A DNA stretch of 64,000 bases from Paracidovorax avenae ATCC 19860 (GCF_000176855.2 NC_015138.1:1984001-2048000), one strand, 5' to 3'; counted from the first letter of the stretch, positions 31,016-41,015 are shown. Made by a program: numbers and translations. Notes: generated by a model from the sequence alone, not told the origin.

Positions 31016-31843
31016 ATGGAACTCAACGCCCTGCTGGAAATCCCCGTGGCGCTGCCGAGCCATCCGCGCGCGGTGGCGCTGCTGATGGCCGAGCTGTCGC
31101 ACGCCGAGCCGAGCCTGCGGCGGCTGACGCAGATCTTCGGCACCGATCCGGCCCTCGCCGCACGCCTGCTGGAACTGGCCAACGGGCCGGAGTTCGACAT
31201 GCCGCGCGCGGTCTGCGGCGTGCCGGAAGCGCTGGCGCTGGTCGGCATTCCCCAGGTGCGTGCGCTGGTGGGCTCCGCCCCGCTGGGCACTACCTCCCGC
31301 TCGGTGCCGGGCGTGAACCTGCAGCAGTTCTGGCGCTACAGCCTCCACACGGCCAAGATGGCGCGCTCACTTGCGGGCGTGGTGCGGCACAACCCCATGG
31401 CGGGCTACACGGCCGGCCTGCTGCACGGGCTGGGCGAGCTGCTCATCCACCTGGGGCATCCGGAACGGCTGGCCTCGGTGGATTCCGTGGTCGGAACCTT
31501 CGATCCCCGCCGCGCGTCCCTGGAGCACCGCCTGCTGGGCTATGGCTTCGGCGCGGTGAGCGCGGCGATGGCGCGGCGCTGGCAGTTGCCGCAGGTGGTG
31601 GTCGATGCACTGCAGTACCAGCATGCACCCTTCGAGAACAGCGTCTATGAACCGCTGGCCGGCGTGCTGCACCTGGCCGCCTGGCGGGCCTGGGCCCGGG
31701 AAGCCGGCTGGGGGGACAAGGAACTGGCCGTGTCCTTTCCGGCGGAAGTCGGCCTGCCGCTGGGCCTGGACATCGACATGGTGCTGCAGCAGGACCCGAT
31801 CGACTGGACGGCGCCCGTGGACGCGGGCGCTTACCTGGTGTGA
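31016..31843 (+). CDS. HDOD-domain signalling protein
   Basis: A 275-residue protein consisting of one HDOD domain (LPSHPRAVALLMAEL, then DPALAARLLELAN, the FWRYSLHTAKMARSLA helix and GLLHGLGELLIHL). HDOD proteins are HD-superfamily relatives without the catalytic pair and usually act in signal transduction; no catalytic HD is visible. A GGGGC-GAAC-GCCCC hairpin (30989-31002) lies just upstream of the start. The stop overlaps the GTG of the following lipase gene. Confidence 0.87.
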   Translation: MELNALLEIPVALPSHPRAVALLMAELSHAEPSLRRLTQIFGTDPALAARLLELANGPEFDMPRAVCGVPEALALVGIPQVRALVGSAPLGTTSRSVPGVNLQQFWRYSLHTAKMARSLAGVVRHNPMAGYTAGLLHGLGELLIHLGHPERLASVDSVVGTFDPRRASLEHRLLGYGFGAVSAAMARRWQLPQVVVDALQYQHAPFENSVYEPLAGVLHLAAWRAWAREAGWGDKELAVSFPAEVGLPLGLDIDMVLQQDPIDWTAPVDAGAYLV

Positions 31844-32973
31844 CGGCGCCCCGGCCCGCTTCCGGGCGCGCGCTGCGCATCCATGCCGGCCCGGCCGCGC
31901 TGCGGCACATCGCGCGGGAGGGGCTGTCGCCCGCGGACGTGGCGGTGGTGCCCGCCGCCGCGGGAGGCCCCAAGGGGCTGGTGCTGGGGCCGATGGACCG
32001 TTTCCTTTTCGGCGACTGGCTCGCGCAAGGCACGGAGCCTGTCCACCTGGTCGGCGCGTCGATCGGCGCCTGGCGCATGGCCACGGCCTGCCTCGGGAGG
32101 CCCGTGGAGGCGTTCGAGCGGCTGGAGCACGCCTACATCCACCAGACCTACGACCTTCCGCAGGGCCGCAGGCGGCCCGATCCGGCGCATGTGAGCGAGC
32201 GGTTCGGCCAGAACTTGCAGGCCTTCTACGGCGGGCGCGTGGACGAGGTGCTGTCGCACCCGCGCTACCGGCTGCATATCGTGGCGTCCCGTGGGCGGCA
32301 TCTGCTCGCGCGGGAGCACCGCGTGGCGACGCCGCTGGGCTATCTGGGCGCCTTCGCGGCGAATGCCGTGCACCGGCGCGCACTGGGCCTGTGGCTGGAG
32401 CGGGTGGTGTTTTCGTCGCCTGGAGGGGACGGCGCTCCGGCCCCGTTGCCGTTCGAGGGGCGCGACTATCCCACGCGCCAGGTGGCGCTGGATGGCGGCA
32501 ACTTCCTGCCGGCCCTGCAGGCGAGTTGTTCGATCCCGTTCGTTCTGCAGGCCGTGCATGACATTCCCGGCGCGCCGCGCGGTGCGTACTGGGACGGCGG
32601 CATCACCGACTACCACCTGCACCTGCGCTATGCAGGCCATGGGCCGGCCCGCCGGGGAGGGGGCCTGGTGCTGTACCCGCATTTCCAGCAGCAGGTGGTG
32701 CCGGGATGGCTCGACAAGGGACTGCGTTGGCGGCACCGCGCCACGCGGGCGCTGGACGCCATGGTGCTGCTCTCGCCCGATCCGGCCTGGGTGCGCGAAG
32801 CGCTGCCCGACGGCAAGCTGCCCGACCGCCAGGACTTCCTGCGCTACGGCACCGACACGGCCGCACGGGCCCGCGCATGGAGCGCGGCGGTGGCGGCCAG
32901 CCGCCAACTCGCGGACGAGTTCGCGCGATGGCTCGCCCGGGGCTGTCCCCCGGATGCCGTCCAGCCGCTGTAG
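31840..32973 (+). CDS. Patatin-like phospholipase
   Basis: A 377-residue protein of the patatin family of lipid acyl hydrolases. It has a glycine-rich oxyanion loop (AAAGGPKG, about 40-47), the nucleophile elbow GASIG with Ser at about 72, and the catalytic aspartate in YWDGGITD (about 250). No signal peptide is seen, so it is probably cytoplasmic or peripheral. It starts at GTG 31840, overlapping the HDOD stop, which suggests co-expression. Confidence 0.85.
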   Translation: MTAPRPASGRALRIHAGPAALRHIAREGLSPADVAVVPAAAGGPKGLVLGPMDRFLFGDWLAQGTEPVHLVGASIGAWRMATACLGRPVEAFERLEHAYIHQTYDLPQGRRRPDPAHVSERFGQNLQAFYGGRVDEVLSHPRYRLHIVASRGRHLLAREHRVATPLGYLGAFAANAVHRRALGLWLERVVFSSPGGDGAPAPLPFEGRDYPTRQVALDGGNFLPALQASCSIPFVLQAVHDIPGAPRGAYWDGGITDYHLHLRYAGHGPARRGGGLVLYPHFQQQVVPGWLDKGLRWRHRATRALDAMVLLSPDPAWVREALPDGKLPDRQDFLRYGTDTAARARAWSAAVAASRQLADEFARWLARGCPPDAVQPL

Positions 32974-33001
32974 GCCGGGCTCCACCGGGGGATTGCTGCG
33001 G

Positions 33002-34138
33002 CTACATCGACGCTTCCAGCATGGCCCGGTAGTCGTCCACGCTGGCTTCGCGCGGATTGGTCTTGTGGCAGTGGTCCGCCATGGCGCCGCGGATCACGCC
33101 GTCCCATACCTCTTCTCCGACCCCCATGGCGGCCAGCCCGGTGGGCAGGCCCAGGCGCGCGCTCATGTCGCGGATCGCATCGGGAATATCGTCCGCGCTG
33201 GCCAGGCCCATGGCCTGGGCCATGCGCTCCAGCCGGCGGTCGCGGCGCACGGCCTCGTCCTGCGCATTGAAGCGCACCACCGCGGGCAGGAACACGGCAT
33301 TCAGCGTGCCGTGGTGCAGGCGCGGGTTGATGCCGCCCAGGCTGTGGCTGAGCGAGTGCACGCAGCCCAGCCCCTTCTGGAAGGCCATGGCGCCCTGCAT
33401 GCTCGCGCTCATCATGTGCAGCCGCGCATCGCGGTCCTGCCCGTCGCGCGTGGCGCGCTCGATGTGGGCCCAGCCGCGGGCCAGGCCGTCGAGCGCGATG
33501 CCGTCGGCCGGCGGGTTGAAGGCGGAGGACATGAAGGTTTCCATGCAGTGCGCGATCGCGTCCATGCCCGTGGCGGCCGTCAGGTGGGGCGGCAGGCCCA
33601 GCGTCAGGGCCGGGTCGCAGATGGCGGCCTTGGGCACCAGGTGCCAGGAGTGGAAGCCCAGCTTGCGGTGGTCGTCCACGATGAGGATGGCGCCGCGCGC
33701 CACCTCGCTGCCCGTACCTGCCGTGGTGGGAACGGCGATCAGGGGCGCCACCCGCTCCGTGATGCGGGGCGAGCCGCCCTCGATGGTCGCGTAGTGGGTG
33801 AGCGGCCCGTCGTGCGTGGCGGCGATGGCGATGCCCTTGGCGCAGTCGATGGCCGAGCCGCCGCCGACGGCGATCAGGCCGTCGCAGCCATGGGCGCGGT
33901 AGATTTCAACGGCCGCGCGCACCGCGGCTTCGGTGGGGTTGGCGGGCGTCTGGTCGAACACCGCCACCGGCAGGCCGGCGAGCGCATCCAGCGCGGGCTG
34001 CAGCACGCCGGCGGCCTTGACGCCGGGATCGGTGACCACGAGCGGGCGCGTGATGCCCGCGCGTGCGCATTCCTGGGCGAGCAGCCGCACTGCGCCGAAT
34101 TCGATCTGGATCTGGGTGATGTAGTGGATGAGGGCCAT
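33002..34138 (-). CDS. Iron-containing alcohol dehydrogenase
   Basis: A 378-residue group III alcohol dehydrogenase. It shows the NAD-binding GGGSAIDCAKG (about 92-102), PTTAGTGSEV, and metal ligands: Asp and His in GMDAIAHCMET, His in HSLSHSLGG and His in ADHCHKTNPR near the C-terminus. The family interconverts alcohols and aldehydes or related substrates; this one resembles maleylacetate reductase/1,3-propanediol dehydrogenase relatives, substrate unknown. Divergent from the hydratase-like gene with 81 bases between. Confidence 0.92.
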   Translation of the reverse strand: MALIHYITQIQIEFGAVRLLAQECARAGITRPLVVTDPGVKAAGVLQPALDALAGLPVAVFDQTPANPTEAAVRAAVEIYRAHGCDGLIAVGGGSAIDCAKGIAIAATHDGPLTHYATIEGGSPRITERVAPLIAVPTTAGTGSEVARGAILIVDDHRKLGFHSWHLVPKAAICDPALTLGLPPHLTAATGMDAIAHCMETFMSSAFNPPADGIALDGLARGWAHIERATRDGQDRDARLHMMSASMQGAMAFQKGLGCVHSLSHSLGGINPRLHHGTLNAVFLPAVVRFNAQDEAVRRDRRLERMAQAMGLASADDIPDAIRDMSARLGLPTGLAAMGVGEEVWDGVIRGAMADHCHKTNPREASVDDYRAMLEASM

Positions 34139-34219
34139 GGTGGTGATGGGAGTTGCCAGGATGCGCGCCCTGGCGCATTGGTGGTCTGATCACGACAATC
34201 TACAACCCCGGAGCTTTCC

Positions 34220-35089
34220 ATGGCCCTGCAGCAAACCCTCATCGCGGCGCTGGCCGCCGTCGCCTGCGTTACAGGAGCGCGGGCCGCGTGCCTGGACGAT
34301 GCGCAGGTGGCCGATCTCGCGGCGCACTACATGGCCCGCACGCCCGCGGCCAATCCGCCGCCCATGGACGCCGCCGATGCCGCCTGCACCCGCGGCAAGT
34401 TCAATGCGTTGCTGGAGCAGCGCCTGGGCAAGCCCGCCGGCTACAAGGCCGGCCTCACCAACCCGGCGGTGCAGCAGCGCTTCCGCACGGACCAGCCCGT
34501 CTGGGGCCGACTCTACCCGGGCATGGTGCTGCCCTCCGGCAGCACCGTGGATGCCGCCTTCGGCGCACGGCCGCTCTATGAGGCCGACATGCTGGTCCGC
34601 GTGAAGAGCGCGGCCATCAACCATGCGCGCACGCCGCTGGAGGTACTGGACGCTATCGACCAGGTGATTCCCTTCATCGAACTGCCCGATTTGCTGGTGC
34701 AGGTGCCGCCCCAGCTCGACGGAGCAGGTGTGGCGGCGATCAACGTCGGGGCGCGCCTGGGCGTGGCCGGCGCGCCCATTGCCGTGCCGGCGCTGCGGGC
34801 CGAGCGCTACGCGTTGCTCGACGCGCTGGCTGCGATGACGGTCACGCTCACCGACGGCGCGGGCGCCAGGCTCGGCGGCGGTCGCGGCAGCGACATCCTG
34901 GGGCATCCGCTGCAGGCCGTGGTGTGGCTGGCCGGTGCGCTGCAGAAGGAAGATGCCGCGCTCCAGCCAGGCGATATCGTCAGCCTGGGCTCGTTCTCCG
35001 CATTGCTGTCGCCACGGCCGGGCCTTGCGGTGACCGCTACGTTCACCGGACTGCCGGGGGCCGCGTCCGTGGAGGTGCGTTTCAAGTAA
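34220..35089 (+). CDS. Exported FAH-superfamily protein (2-keto-4-pentenoate hydratase-like)
   Basis: A 289-residue protein. The domain GYKAGLTNP...RPLYEADMLVRV...GSDILGHPLQAVVWLA...GDIVSLGSF matches the hydratase branch of the fumarylacetoacetate hydrolase superfamily, including metal-ligand acidic residues. Unlike the usual cytoplasmic enzymes it begins with a clear signal peptide (MALQQTLIAALAAVACVTGARA), so it is probably periplasmic. It stands alone, not in a meta-cleavage operon. Enzyme activity is uncertain. Confidence 0.82.
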   Translation: MALQQTLIAALAAVACVTGARAACLDDAQVADLAAHYMARTPAANPPPMDAADAACTRGKFNALLEQRLGKPAGYKAGLTNPAVQQRFRTDQPVWGRLYPGMVLPSGSTVDAAFGARPLYEADMLVRVKSAAINHARTPLEVLDAIDQVIPFIELPDLLVQVPPQLDGAGVAAINVGARLGVAGAPIAVPALRAERYALLDALAAMTVTLTDGAGARLGGGRGSDILGHPLQAVVWLAGALQKEDAALQPGDIVSLGSFSALLSPRPGLAVTATFTGLPGAASVEVRFK

Positions 35090-35219
35090 AAAAAGGCGGG
35101 CCGCGGCTGCGTCCTGCGCCCCGGTCGTGCAGTGCGCTGCAGGCGGCACCGGTTTCGGGGATGATCGGCGGATACGCCGCAGTGCGTGCTCCCTGATCGC
35201 CCCCCGTTTCGTGAATCCC

Positions 35220-36242
35220 GTGACTGCTCCAACTTTTTCGCCGCCTCCGAATTCCACACCCCAACCGCACCGTCTCACGCCGCAGATGCGTAGCGTGATC
35301 GACCGCATGCACCGCGCGCGCCGTCCGCCGCTGGAGACCCTGTCCGTGCAGGAGGCCCGTGCCGCCTACGAACTGGGTGCGGGCGTGCTCGAGATTCCCA
35401 AGCCTGCGCTGCCGCGCGTGGAGCCGCTGAGCATCCCGGCGCGCGATGGCCATGCGCTGCCGGCACGCCTGTACGCGCCGCACGCGGGGGGCGGCGCATT
35501 GCCGGTGCTGCTCTACCTGCACGGCGGTGGCTTCACCGTGGGCAGCATCGACACGCACGACACGCTGTGCCGCGAACTGGCGCGCCGTGCAGGCTGCATG
35601 GTCGTGTCGCTGGGCTACCGGCTCGCACCGGAACACCGGTTCCCCACGGCGGTGGAGGACACCTGGGATGCCCTGGCCTGGCTGGCCGCGGAGGGCCACG
35701 GCATCGGCGCCGACCCTTCGCGTATTGCAGTGGGCGGCGACAGCGCGGGCGGCACGCAGGCGGCCGTGGCGGCCCTGCAGGCGCGCGATGCCGGCCTGCC
35801 GGTGGCGCTGCAACTGCTGATCTACCCGGGTTGTGCAGCCCACCAGGACACGCCGTCGCATGCGCTCTACGCGCACGGGTTCGTGCTGGAAGAAGCGGCC
35901 ATCACCTGGTTCTTCAGCCACTACGTGACCCACGCGCAGCGCGATGACTGGCGCTTCGCTCCGCTGCATGCACCCGACGTGGACGGCGTGGCGCCCGCAT
36001 GGGTCGGCCTGGCCGAATGCGATCCGCTCGTGGACGAAGGCATTGCCTACGCCGACAGGCTGCGTGCCGCGGGCGTTGCCGTGGACCTGGAGATCTACCG
36101 CGGCGTCACCCACGAATTCATCAAGATGGGCCGCGCCATCCCCGAGGCGCGCACCGCCCACGGCCATGCCGCTGCCGCCTTGCGCGCGGCCTTCGGCCTG
36201 CCCGAACCCCTGGACGAGGAGAACCCCGATGCGACGCGCTGA
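35220..36242 (+). CDS. Alpha/beta hydrolase, hormone-sensitive-lipase type esterase
   Basis: About 340 residues. The HSL-family motif YLHGGGFTVG is at about 100-109, the nucleophile elbow GGDSAGG near 178, Asp in ECDPLVDEG and His in GVTHEFIKMG complete the triad. Such esterases act on short acyl esters. The start is uncertain: GTG 35220 or GTG 35211 precede the domain, and ATG 35286 is also possible; no strong ribosome-binding site decides it. Its stop overlaps the next gene's start region (36229-36242). Confidence 0.88.
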   Translation: MTAPTFSPPPNSTPQPHRLTPQMRSVIDRMHRARRPPLETLSVQEARAAYELGAGVLEIPKPALPRVEPLSIPARDGHALPARLYAPHAGGGALPVLLYLHGGGFTVGSIDTHDTLCRELARRAGCMVVSLGYRLAPEHRFPTAVEDTWDALAWLAAEGHGIGADPSRIAVGGDSAGGTQAAVAALQARDAGLPVALQLLIYPGCAAHQDTPSHALYAHGFVLEEAAITWFFSHYVTHAQRDDWRFAPLHAPDVDGVAPAWVGLAECDPLVDEGIAYADRLRAAGVAVDLEIYRGVTHEFIKMGRAIPEARTAHGHAAAALRAAFGLPEPLDEENPDATR

Positions 36243-37113
36243 TTTCCGCTGTACCGAACGCCTGCGCGTGCGCTGGGCCGAGGTGGACATGCAGAAGATC
36301 GTCTTCAACGGCCACTACCTGATGTACATCGACACTGCCATGTCCGCCTACTGGCGGGCCCTGGCCATGCCCTACGAGGAGGGCATGCGCTCGCTCGGCG
36401 GCGAGCTGTACGTGAAGAAGGCCACGCTGGAATACCACGGCTCCGCGCGGCTGGACGACATGCTTGACGTGGGCCTGCGCTGTGCGCGCATCGGCAACAG
36501 CTCGCTGCGCTTCGAGGCCGGCATCTTCGCGGGCGACCGCCTGCTGGTGTCGGGCGAACTGGTCTATGTGTTCGCCGACCCGGCCACGCAGACCTCGCGG
36601 CCCGTGCCCGCCGCGCTGCGCGCGCTCATCGAGGCCTACGAAGGCGGCCACGAGATGGTGGAACTGCGCACGGGTGACTGGGCCACGCTGGGGCCGGATG
36701 CGATGCGCCTGCGCATGGCCGTGTTCGTGGAGGAGCAGGGCATCGATCCGGCGCTGGAGGCCGATGCGCTCGATGCAGACGCGGTGCATGTGGTGGCCTA
36801 CAACCGCATCGGACTGCCCGTGGCCACCGGCCGGCTGCTGCAGCCCGCGCCGGGCGAGGCACGCATCGGCCGCATGGCCGTGGACCGTGCGGTGCGCGGG
36901 CAACGGTGGGGCAGGGCGGTGCTGGATGCGCTGGTCGATGCCGCGCGGGCGCGGGGCGACAGGCGGGTCACGCTGCATGCGCAGTGCACCGCCGAGAACT
37001 TCTACCGCCGTGCAGGCTTCGAGGTGGAAGGCGAGCGCTACGAGGAAGCGGGATTGCCGCATGTGGATATGGGCATCCCCCTGGATAGGGGTGACATCCC
37101 CCTGGGCGGCTGA
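36229..37113 (+). CDS. Thioesterase (4HBT)-GNAT acetyltransferase fusion protein
   Basis: A 294-residue two-domain protein. Residues 8-130 are a hot-dog 4-hydroxybenzoyl-CoA/YbgC-type thioesterase with the conserved aspartate D20 in RWAEVDMQKIVFNGHYL. Residues about 140-285 are a GNAT acetyltransferase (GRMAVDRAVRGQRWGRAVLDAL acetyl-CoA loop, FYRRAGFEV). The GNAT part resembles ElaA/YjcF-type proteins. Overlaps the esterase gene by 14 bases, so the three acyl-handling domains are co-translated. Substrates unknown. Confidence 0.87.
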   Translation: MRRADFRCTERLRVRWAEVDMQKIVFNGHYLMYIDTAMSAYWRALAMPYEEGMRSLGGELYVKKATLEYHGSARLDDMLDVGLRCARIGNSSLRFEAGIFAGDRLLVSGELVYVFADPATQTSRPVPAALRALIEAYEGGHEMVELRTGDWATLGPDAMRLRMAVFVEEQGIDPALEADALDADAVHVVAYNRIGLPVATGRLLQPAPGEARIGRMAVDRAVRGQRWGRAVLDALVDAARARGDRRVTLHAQCTAENFYRRAGFEVEGERYEEAGLPHVDMGIPLDRGDIPLGG

Positions 37114-37294
37114 AGCCGCTTCCCCCTTCTCTCGCGCTGGCGCGCGGGAAGGGGACGACGCCGGTGGCCGGGCGGAGCCCGTTCCACGGCGTCTGCTGGC
37201 CTGGCCTGCTCCGCGGCCATCTGACGGGAGAGGCCGTTGCGGTATCGGACATCTTCAAGGCGCCCGCTTAGGTAGCCTGAAGATCAGGGCAGCG
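37114..37294. other. Intergenic region with two inverted repeats
   Basis: No gene seen. It contains a GC-rich hairpin (37122-37155, CCTTCTCTCGCGC/GCGCGCGGGAAGG with imperfect pairing) and a second imperfect inverted repeat (ATCTTCAAGGC at 37251-37261 with GCCTGAAGAT at 37275-37284). The two flanking genes converge here, so these may terminate transcription from each side, although T runs are lacking. Confidence 0.5.
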
Positions 37295-38209
37295 TCAAAT
37301 ATCGTCGAGCAGGGCGTAGGGCAGGTCGCCCAGGGCGAGGGGCACGCCTTCCGGGCCGCCCACGCGCAGTGCCTCGCCGGTGGAGGCCACCTGCAGGGCC
37401 ACCAGCGCATCGAAGCCGCCGCCCGGTGCCGCGGCGGCCTGGACCACCGTGCCGCAGGGCTGCTCGGCATCGCTGGCGGCGAACACCTCGGCGCCCACGG
37501 CGATCGGCTCGGGGGCGTGGGCCAGGTAGGTGCGGCGCTTGAGCGTGCCGCGGAACTGGCTGCGCGCCACCACCTCCTGGCCGGGGTAGCAGCCCTTCTT
37601 GAAATTCACGCCGCCCACCGATTCGTAGTTGAGCATCTGCGGCACGAACAATTCGACCAGCGGTGCGGTCAGCGTGGGCACGCCACTCTGCACTTCGCCC
37701 CACTCCCAGAGGCCGGGCGCCAGGGCCGGGCCGGCCGGTGCAGGCTGGCCCGCGGGTTGCGCCAGCAGGGCACGCGGCTGCCCGGCGCCGGGATGGAGGT
37801 GCACCACGGTGCCCTGGGGGGTATCCTGCCGGCTCCAGGGCGGCAGGGCCTCGCCCGCCACCGCGGCGACGGTATCGCCGGCCAGGCCCCAGAGCGCGAA
37901 GTCGGCCGTGGCGTCGCTGAGCCGCGCCTTGGCGCGCAGCACGAACATCGACAGGCGCTTGAGCACCGTGGCGAGCACGTCGCGGCTGCAGACCAGCAGG
38001 ACCTCGGCATCGCCCGCGCGCCAGCCGATGAAGCTGGCCTGCATGCGGCCCTTGGCCGAGAGGAAGGCCGCCAGCCGCGCCTGTCCGGGCGGCAGCAGCA
38101 GGAAGTCCTGCGTGAGCTGGCCATGGAGGAATTGCGCGGCGTCTTCTCCTTGCACGCGGATCACGCCGAGCCCGTTGAGGGGGGCCAGGCCATTCAGGGG
38201 GGACGTCAT
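37295..38209 (-). CDS. ygfZ: YgfZ/GcvT-like folate-binding protein
   Basis: A 304-residue tetrahydrofolate-binding protein assisting Fe-S cluster assembly or repair (the MnmC/IscA-linked YgfZ family). The signature KGCYPGQE is at residues 205-212, with the single conserved cysteine. The N-terminal GcvT-like strand VIRVQGEDAAQFLHGQLTQDF is clear. The start at 38209 gives the standard N-terminus. Divergent from mltG, as in many proteobacteria. Confidence 0.93.
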   Translation of the reverse strand: MTSPLNGLAPLNGLGVIRVQGEDAAQFLHGQLTQDFLLLPPGQARLAAFLSAKGRMQASFIGWRAGDAEVLLVCSRDVLATVLKRLSMFVLRAKARLSDATADFALWGLAGDTVAAVAGEALPPWSRQDTPQGTVVHLHPGAGQPRALLAQPAGQPAPAGPALAPGLWEWGEVQSGVPTLTAPLVELFVPQMLNYESVGGVNFKKGCYPGQEVVARSQFRGTLKRRTYLAHAPEPIAVGAEVFAASDAEQPCGTVVQAAAAPGGGFDALVALQVASTGEALRVGGPEGVPLALGDLPYALLDDI

Positions 38210-38256
38210 GGGTGAATTATCATGCCCGGCTCTTTCCCCTCTCTCCATTCCGGTTC

Positions 38257-39291
38257 GTGCGCCGTTTCTTCCTTTTCATCGTGCTGGTGGCCTTCGCTGC
38301 CGCCGGCCTGGGTTTCTGGTGGCTCCACCATCCGCTGCCGCAGCGGGCGGCCGCGGGCGCCGCCTCGGCCGGCGGCACCCCGGGCGTGCTGGAACTCGAG
38401 ATCGAGCCCGGCACCACGCCGCGCGGTGTCGCCGTGGCCGCCGTGGAGGCCGGCGTGGATACCGATCCGCGCCTGCTCTATGCCTGGTTCCGCCTGTCGG
38501 GCAAGGACCGGCTGATCAAGGCCGGCAACTATGAGATCCCGCCGGGCACCACCCCCTTCGGCCTGCTGCAGAAACTCGTGCGCGGCGAGGAGGCACTGCG
38601 CGCCGTCACGCTCGTGGAGGGCTGGACCTTCCGCCAGTTCCGCGCCGCGCTGGACCGCGACGAGGCGCTGCGCCACGATACCCAGGGCCTGGCCGACGCC
38701 GCCATCATGGAGCGCCTGGGGCGCGCCGGGGTACCGCCGGAGGGTCGCTTCTTCCCCGACACCTACACGTTTGCCAAGGGGACGAGCGATCTCGCGGTGA
38801 TGCGGCGGGCCCTGCGCGCCATGGATCGCAGGCTGGAAGCTGCATGGGCGCAGCGCTCGGCCGACCTGCCGCTCAAGAGCGCCGACGAGGCCCTCATCCT
38901 GGCGAGCATCGTCGAGAAGGAAACCGGCCGCGCCTCCGATCGCGGCCAGATCGCCGGCGTCTTCGTCAACCGCCTGCGGGCGGGCATGATGCTGCAGACC
39001 GATCCCACGGTCATCTACGGCATGGGCGAGAAGTTCGACGGCAACCTGCGCCGCCGCGACCTGCTGGCCGATACGCCCTGGAACACCTACACCCGTGCCG
39101 GCCTGCCGCCCACGCCCATTTCGATGCCAGGCAAGGCCTCGCTCATCGCCGCCGTGCAGCCCGAGCGCACGCAGGCCCTCTATTTCGTGGCGCGGGGCGA
39201 CGGCACCAGCCACTTCAGCCCCACGCTCGACGAGCACAACCGCGCGGTGAACCGCTACCAGCGCGGCCAGCCGGCGCCCCAGGGGCAGTAA
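38257..39291 (+). CDS. mltG: Endolytic murein transglycosylase
   Basis: MltG (YceG) cuts nascent glycan strands and is thought to terminate peptidoglycan polymerisation. One N-terminal membrane helix ([17 protein letters not shown]) anchors the protein. The periplasmic part has a LysM-like segment ([11 protein letters not shown]) and the YceG domain with catalytic glutamate in ASIVEKETG, then [12 protein letters not shown] and [14 protein letters not shown] take GTG 38257; GTG 38212 would leave only two bases to the divergent ygfZ start. 344 residues. Confidence 0.92.
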   Translation: MRRFFLFIVLVAFAAAGLGFWWLHHPLPQRAAAGAASAGGTPGVLELEIEPGTTPRGVAVAAVEAGVDTDPRLLYAWFRLSGKDRLIKAGNYEIPPGTTPFGLLQKLVRGEEALRAVTLVEGWTFRQFRAALDRDEALRHDTQGLADAAIMERLGRAGVPPEGRFFPDTYTFAKGTSDLAVMRRALRAMDRRLEAAWAQRSADLPLKSADEALILASIVEKETGRASDRGQIAGVFVNRLRAGMMLQTDPTVIYGMGEKFDGNLRRRDLLADTPWNTYTRAGLPPTPISMPGKASLIAAVQPERTQALYFVARGDGTSHFSPTLDEHNRAVNRYQRGQPAPQGQ

Positions 39292-39332
39292 GCCGCACCG
39301 GCAGCGCTACGCACCACAAAGGTCTTTCTTCC

Positions 39333-39998
39333 ATGCAGCGACGGGGTTGGTTCATCACATTCGAAGGCATCGACGGGGCGGGCAAGTCCTCCCATATCGA
39401 GGCCGTGGCCGAGGCGCTGAGGCGCGGGGGCCGCACGGTCACCGTGACCCGCGAGCCCGGGGGAACGCCCCTGGCCGAAACCCTGCGCGCGCTGCTGCTG
39501 AACGAGGCCATGGACGCGCTCACCGAGTCGCTGGTCGTCTTCGCCGGCCGGCGCGACCACCTGCGCTCTGTGATTGCGCCCGCGCTGGTGCGCGGCGAGG
39601 TCGTGCTGTGCGACCGCTTCACCGACGCCACCTTTGCCTACCAGGGGGCGGGGCGGGGCTTCGACCGGGCCGTGCTCGCCCAGCTCGAGCGCATCACCCA
39701 GTCGGGCCTGCAGGAAGGCTCCGATGCCATCCTCCATCCCCACCTGACGCTCTGGTTCGACCTGGCTCCGGACGTGGCCGCCGCACGGCTCGAAGGCGCG
39801 CGCGCGCCGGACCGCTTTGAGGCGCAGCCCGTGGAGTTCTTCCGGCGCGTGGCGCAGGGTTATGCGGACCGGGCGGCGGCCGACCCCGGGCGCTTCGCCC
39901 GGCTCGATGCCGACCAGCCGCGCGAAGCGGTGCGTGCCCAGCTCATGGACATCCTCCACCGGCATGGCGTGCTGGATGCGGCGCAGGAGGGCGCATGA
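39333..39998 (+). CDS. tmk: Thymidylate kinase
   Basis: Tmk phosphorylates dTMP to dTDP. It is 221 residues with P-loop [11 protein letters not shown] (10-20), the [11 protein letters not shown] motif, [12 protein letters not shown] and a LID region. Order mltG-tmk-holB-pilZ-tatD is the conserved proteobacterial arrangement. The stop overlaps the holB start by 4 bases. Confidence 0.97.
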   Translation: MQRRGWFITFEGIDGAGKSSHIEAVAEALRRGGRTVTVTREPGGTPLAETLRALLLNEAMDALTESLVVFAGRRDHLRSVIAPALVRGEVVLCDRFTDATFAYQGAGRGFDRAVLAQLERITQSGLQEGSDAILHPHLTLWFDLAPDVAAARLEGARAPDRFEAQPVEFFRRVAQGYADRAAADPGRFARLDADQPREAVRAQLMDILHRHGVLDAAQEGA

Positions 39999-40996
39999 GC
40001 GTGGCCGGCGTGTCCCCCTGGATTGCTGCCCAGCGCCGCAGGCTCCTGGCCCAGCGCGGCCATGCCTGGCTGCTCAGCGGGCCCTCGGGACTGGGCCAGT
40101 ACACACTCGCGCTCGAACTGGTACGCGCCTGGCTCTGCGAAGCGCCGACCGAAGACGGCGCATGCGGACACTGCGGCAGCTGCCATGCCATCGAGGTGCG
40201 CACCCATGCCGACCTCTGCGTGCTCATGCCCGAAACCGAAATGATCGGGCGCGGATGGCCGCTGCCCGAGAAGGCGCAGGCCGAGATCGACGACAAGAAG
40301 CGCAAGGCCAGCCGCGAGATCCGGGTCGAGGCGATGCGCGATGCGGTGCAGTTCGCGCAGCGCACCTCCGCGCGCGGGCGGGGCAAGGCCGTGCTCGTCT
40401 ATCCGGCCGAACAGATGAACACCGTCACCGCCAACGCCCTGCTCAAGACGCTGGAGGAGCCCGTGGGCGACGTGCGTTTCGTGCTGGCGAGCGAGGCCGC
40501 GCACCAGCTGCTGCCCACCATCCGCAGCCGCTGCCTGGGCCACACCATGCAGTGGCCCGGCGAGGAGGAGTCGCTGGCCTGGCTCGCGGGGCAGGGCGTC
40601 GCGGCCGATGCCGCCGCATCCCTGCTGCGGGCGGCCGGCGGCCGGCCCGAGGACGCTCTGGCCTTCGCCCAGGGCGGGCGCAGCCCCCAGGCCTGGTCGC
40701 AGATTCCGCGCGCGGTGGCCCGCGGCGACGCGACGGCGCTGTCGGACCTGTCGCCCGCCGATGCTGTCGATGCCCTGCAGAAGCTCTGCCACGACCTGCT
40801 CGCCCGGCGCGTGGGCGCCGCGCCACGCTACTTCGCCGAGGCCGACCTGCCGTCGCCACCCGGTGTCGGCCCGCTCACCCGCTGGGCCCGCGCGCTCGCG
40901 AAGGAGGCCCGCACCGCGGACCATCCCTTCAACCCGGGGTTGATGCTGGAGTCGCTTGTTGCCCAGGCGCGAAACGCCCTAAACTCCCGCCATTGA
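39995..40996 (+). CDS. holB: DNA polymerase III subunit delta prime
   Basis: The delta-prime subunit is part of the clamp loader. It is 333 residues with a clamp-loader AAA+ fold: P-loop-like [11 protein letters not shown] (no lysine, which is normal for this subunit), a zinc module [18 protein letters not shown], and the [17 protein letters not shown] sensor region followed by TIRSRC. Translationally coupled to tmk. Confidence 0.93.
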   Translation: MSVAGVSPWIAAQRRRLLAQRGHAWLLSGPSGLGQYTLALELVRAWLCEAPTEDGACGHCGSCHAIEVRTHADLCVLMPETEMIGRGWPLPEKAQAEIDDKKRKASREIRVEAMRDAVQFAQRTSARGRGKAVLVYPAEQMNTVTANALLKTLEEPVGDVRFVLASEAAHQLLPTIRSRCLGHTMQWPGEEESLAWLAGQGVAADAAASLLRAAGGRPEDALAFAQGGRSPQAWSQIPRAVARGDATALSDLSPADAVDALQKLCHDLLARRVGAAPRYFAEADLPSPPGVGPLTRWARALAKEARTADHPFNPGLMLESLVAQARNALNSRH

Positions 40997-41015
40997 ACGA
41001 CCGGCCCGCCTCCAC

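Noticed and set aside
40050..40110. Missing Walker A lysine in holB as a sign of decay
   Set aside because: The delta-prime subunit normally lacks a functional ATP site; the rest of the protein is intact.
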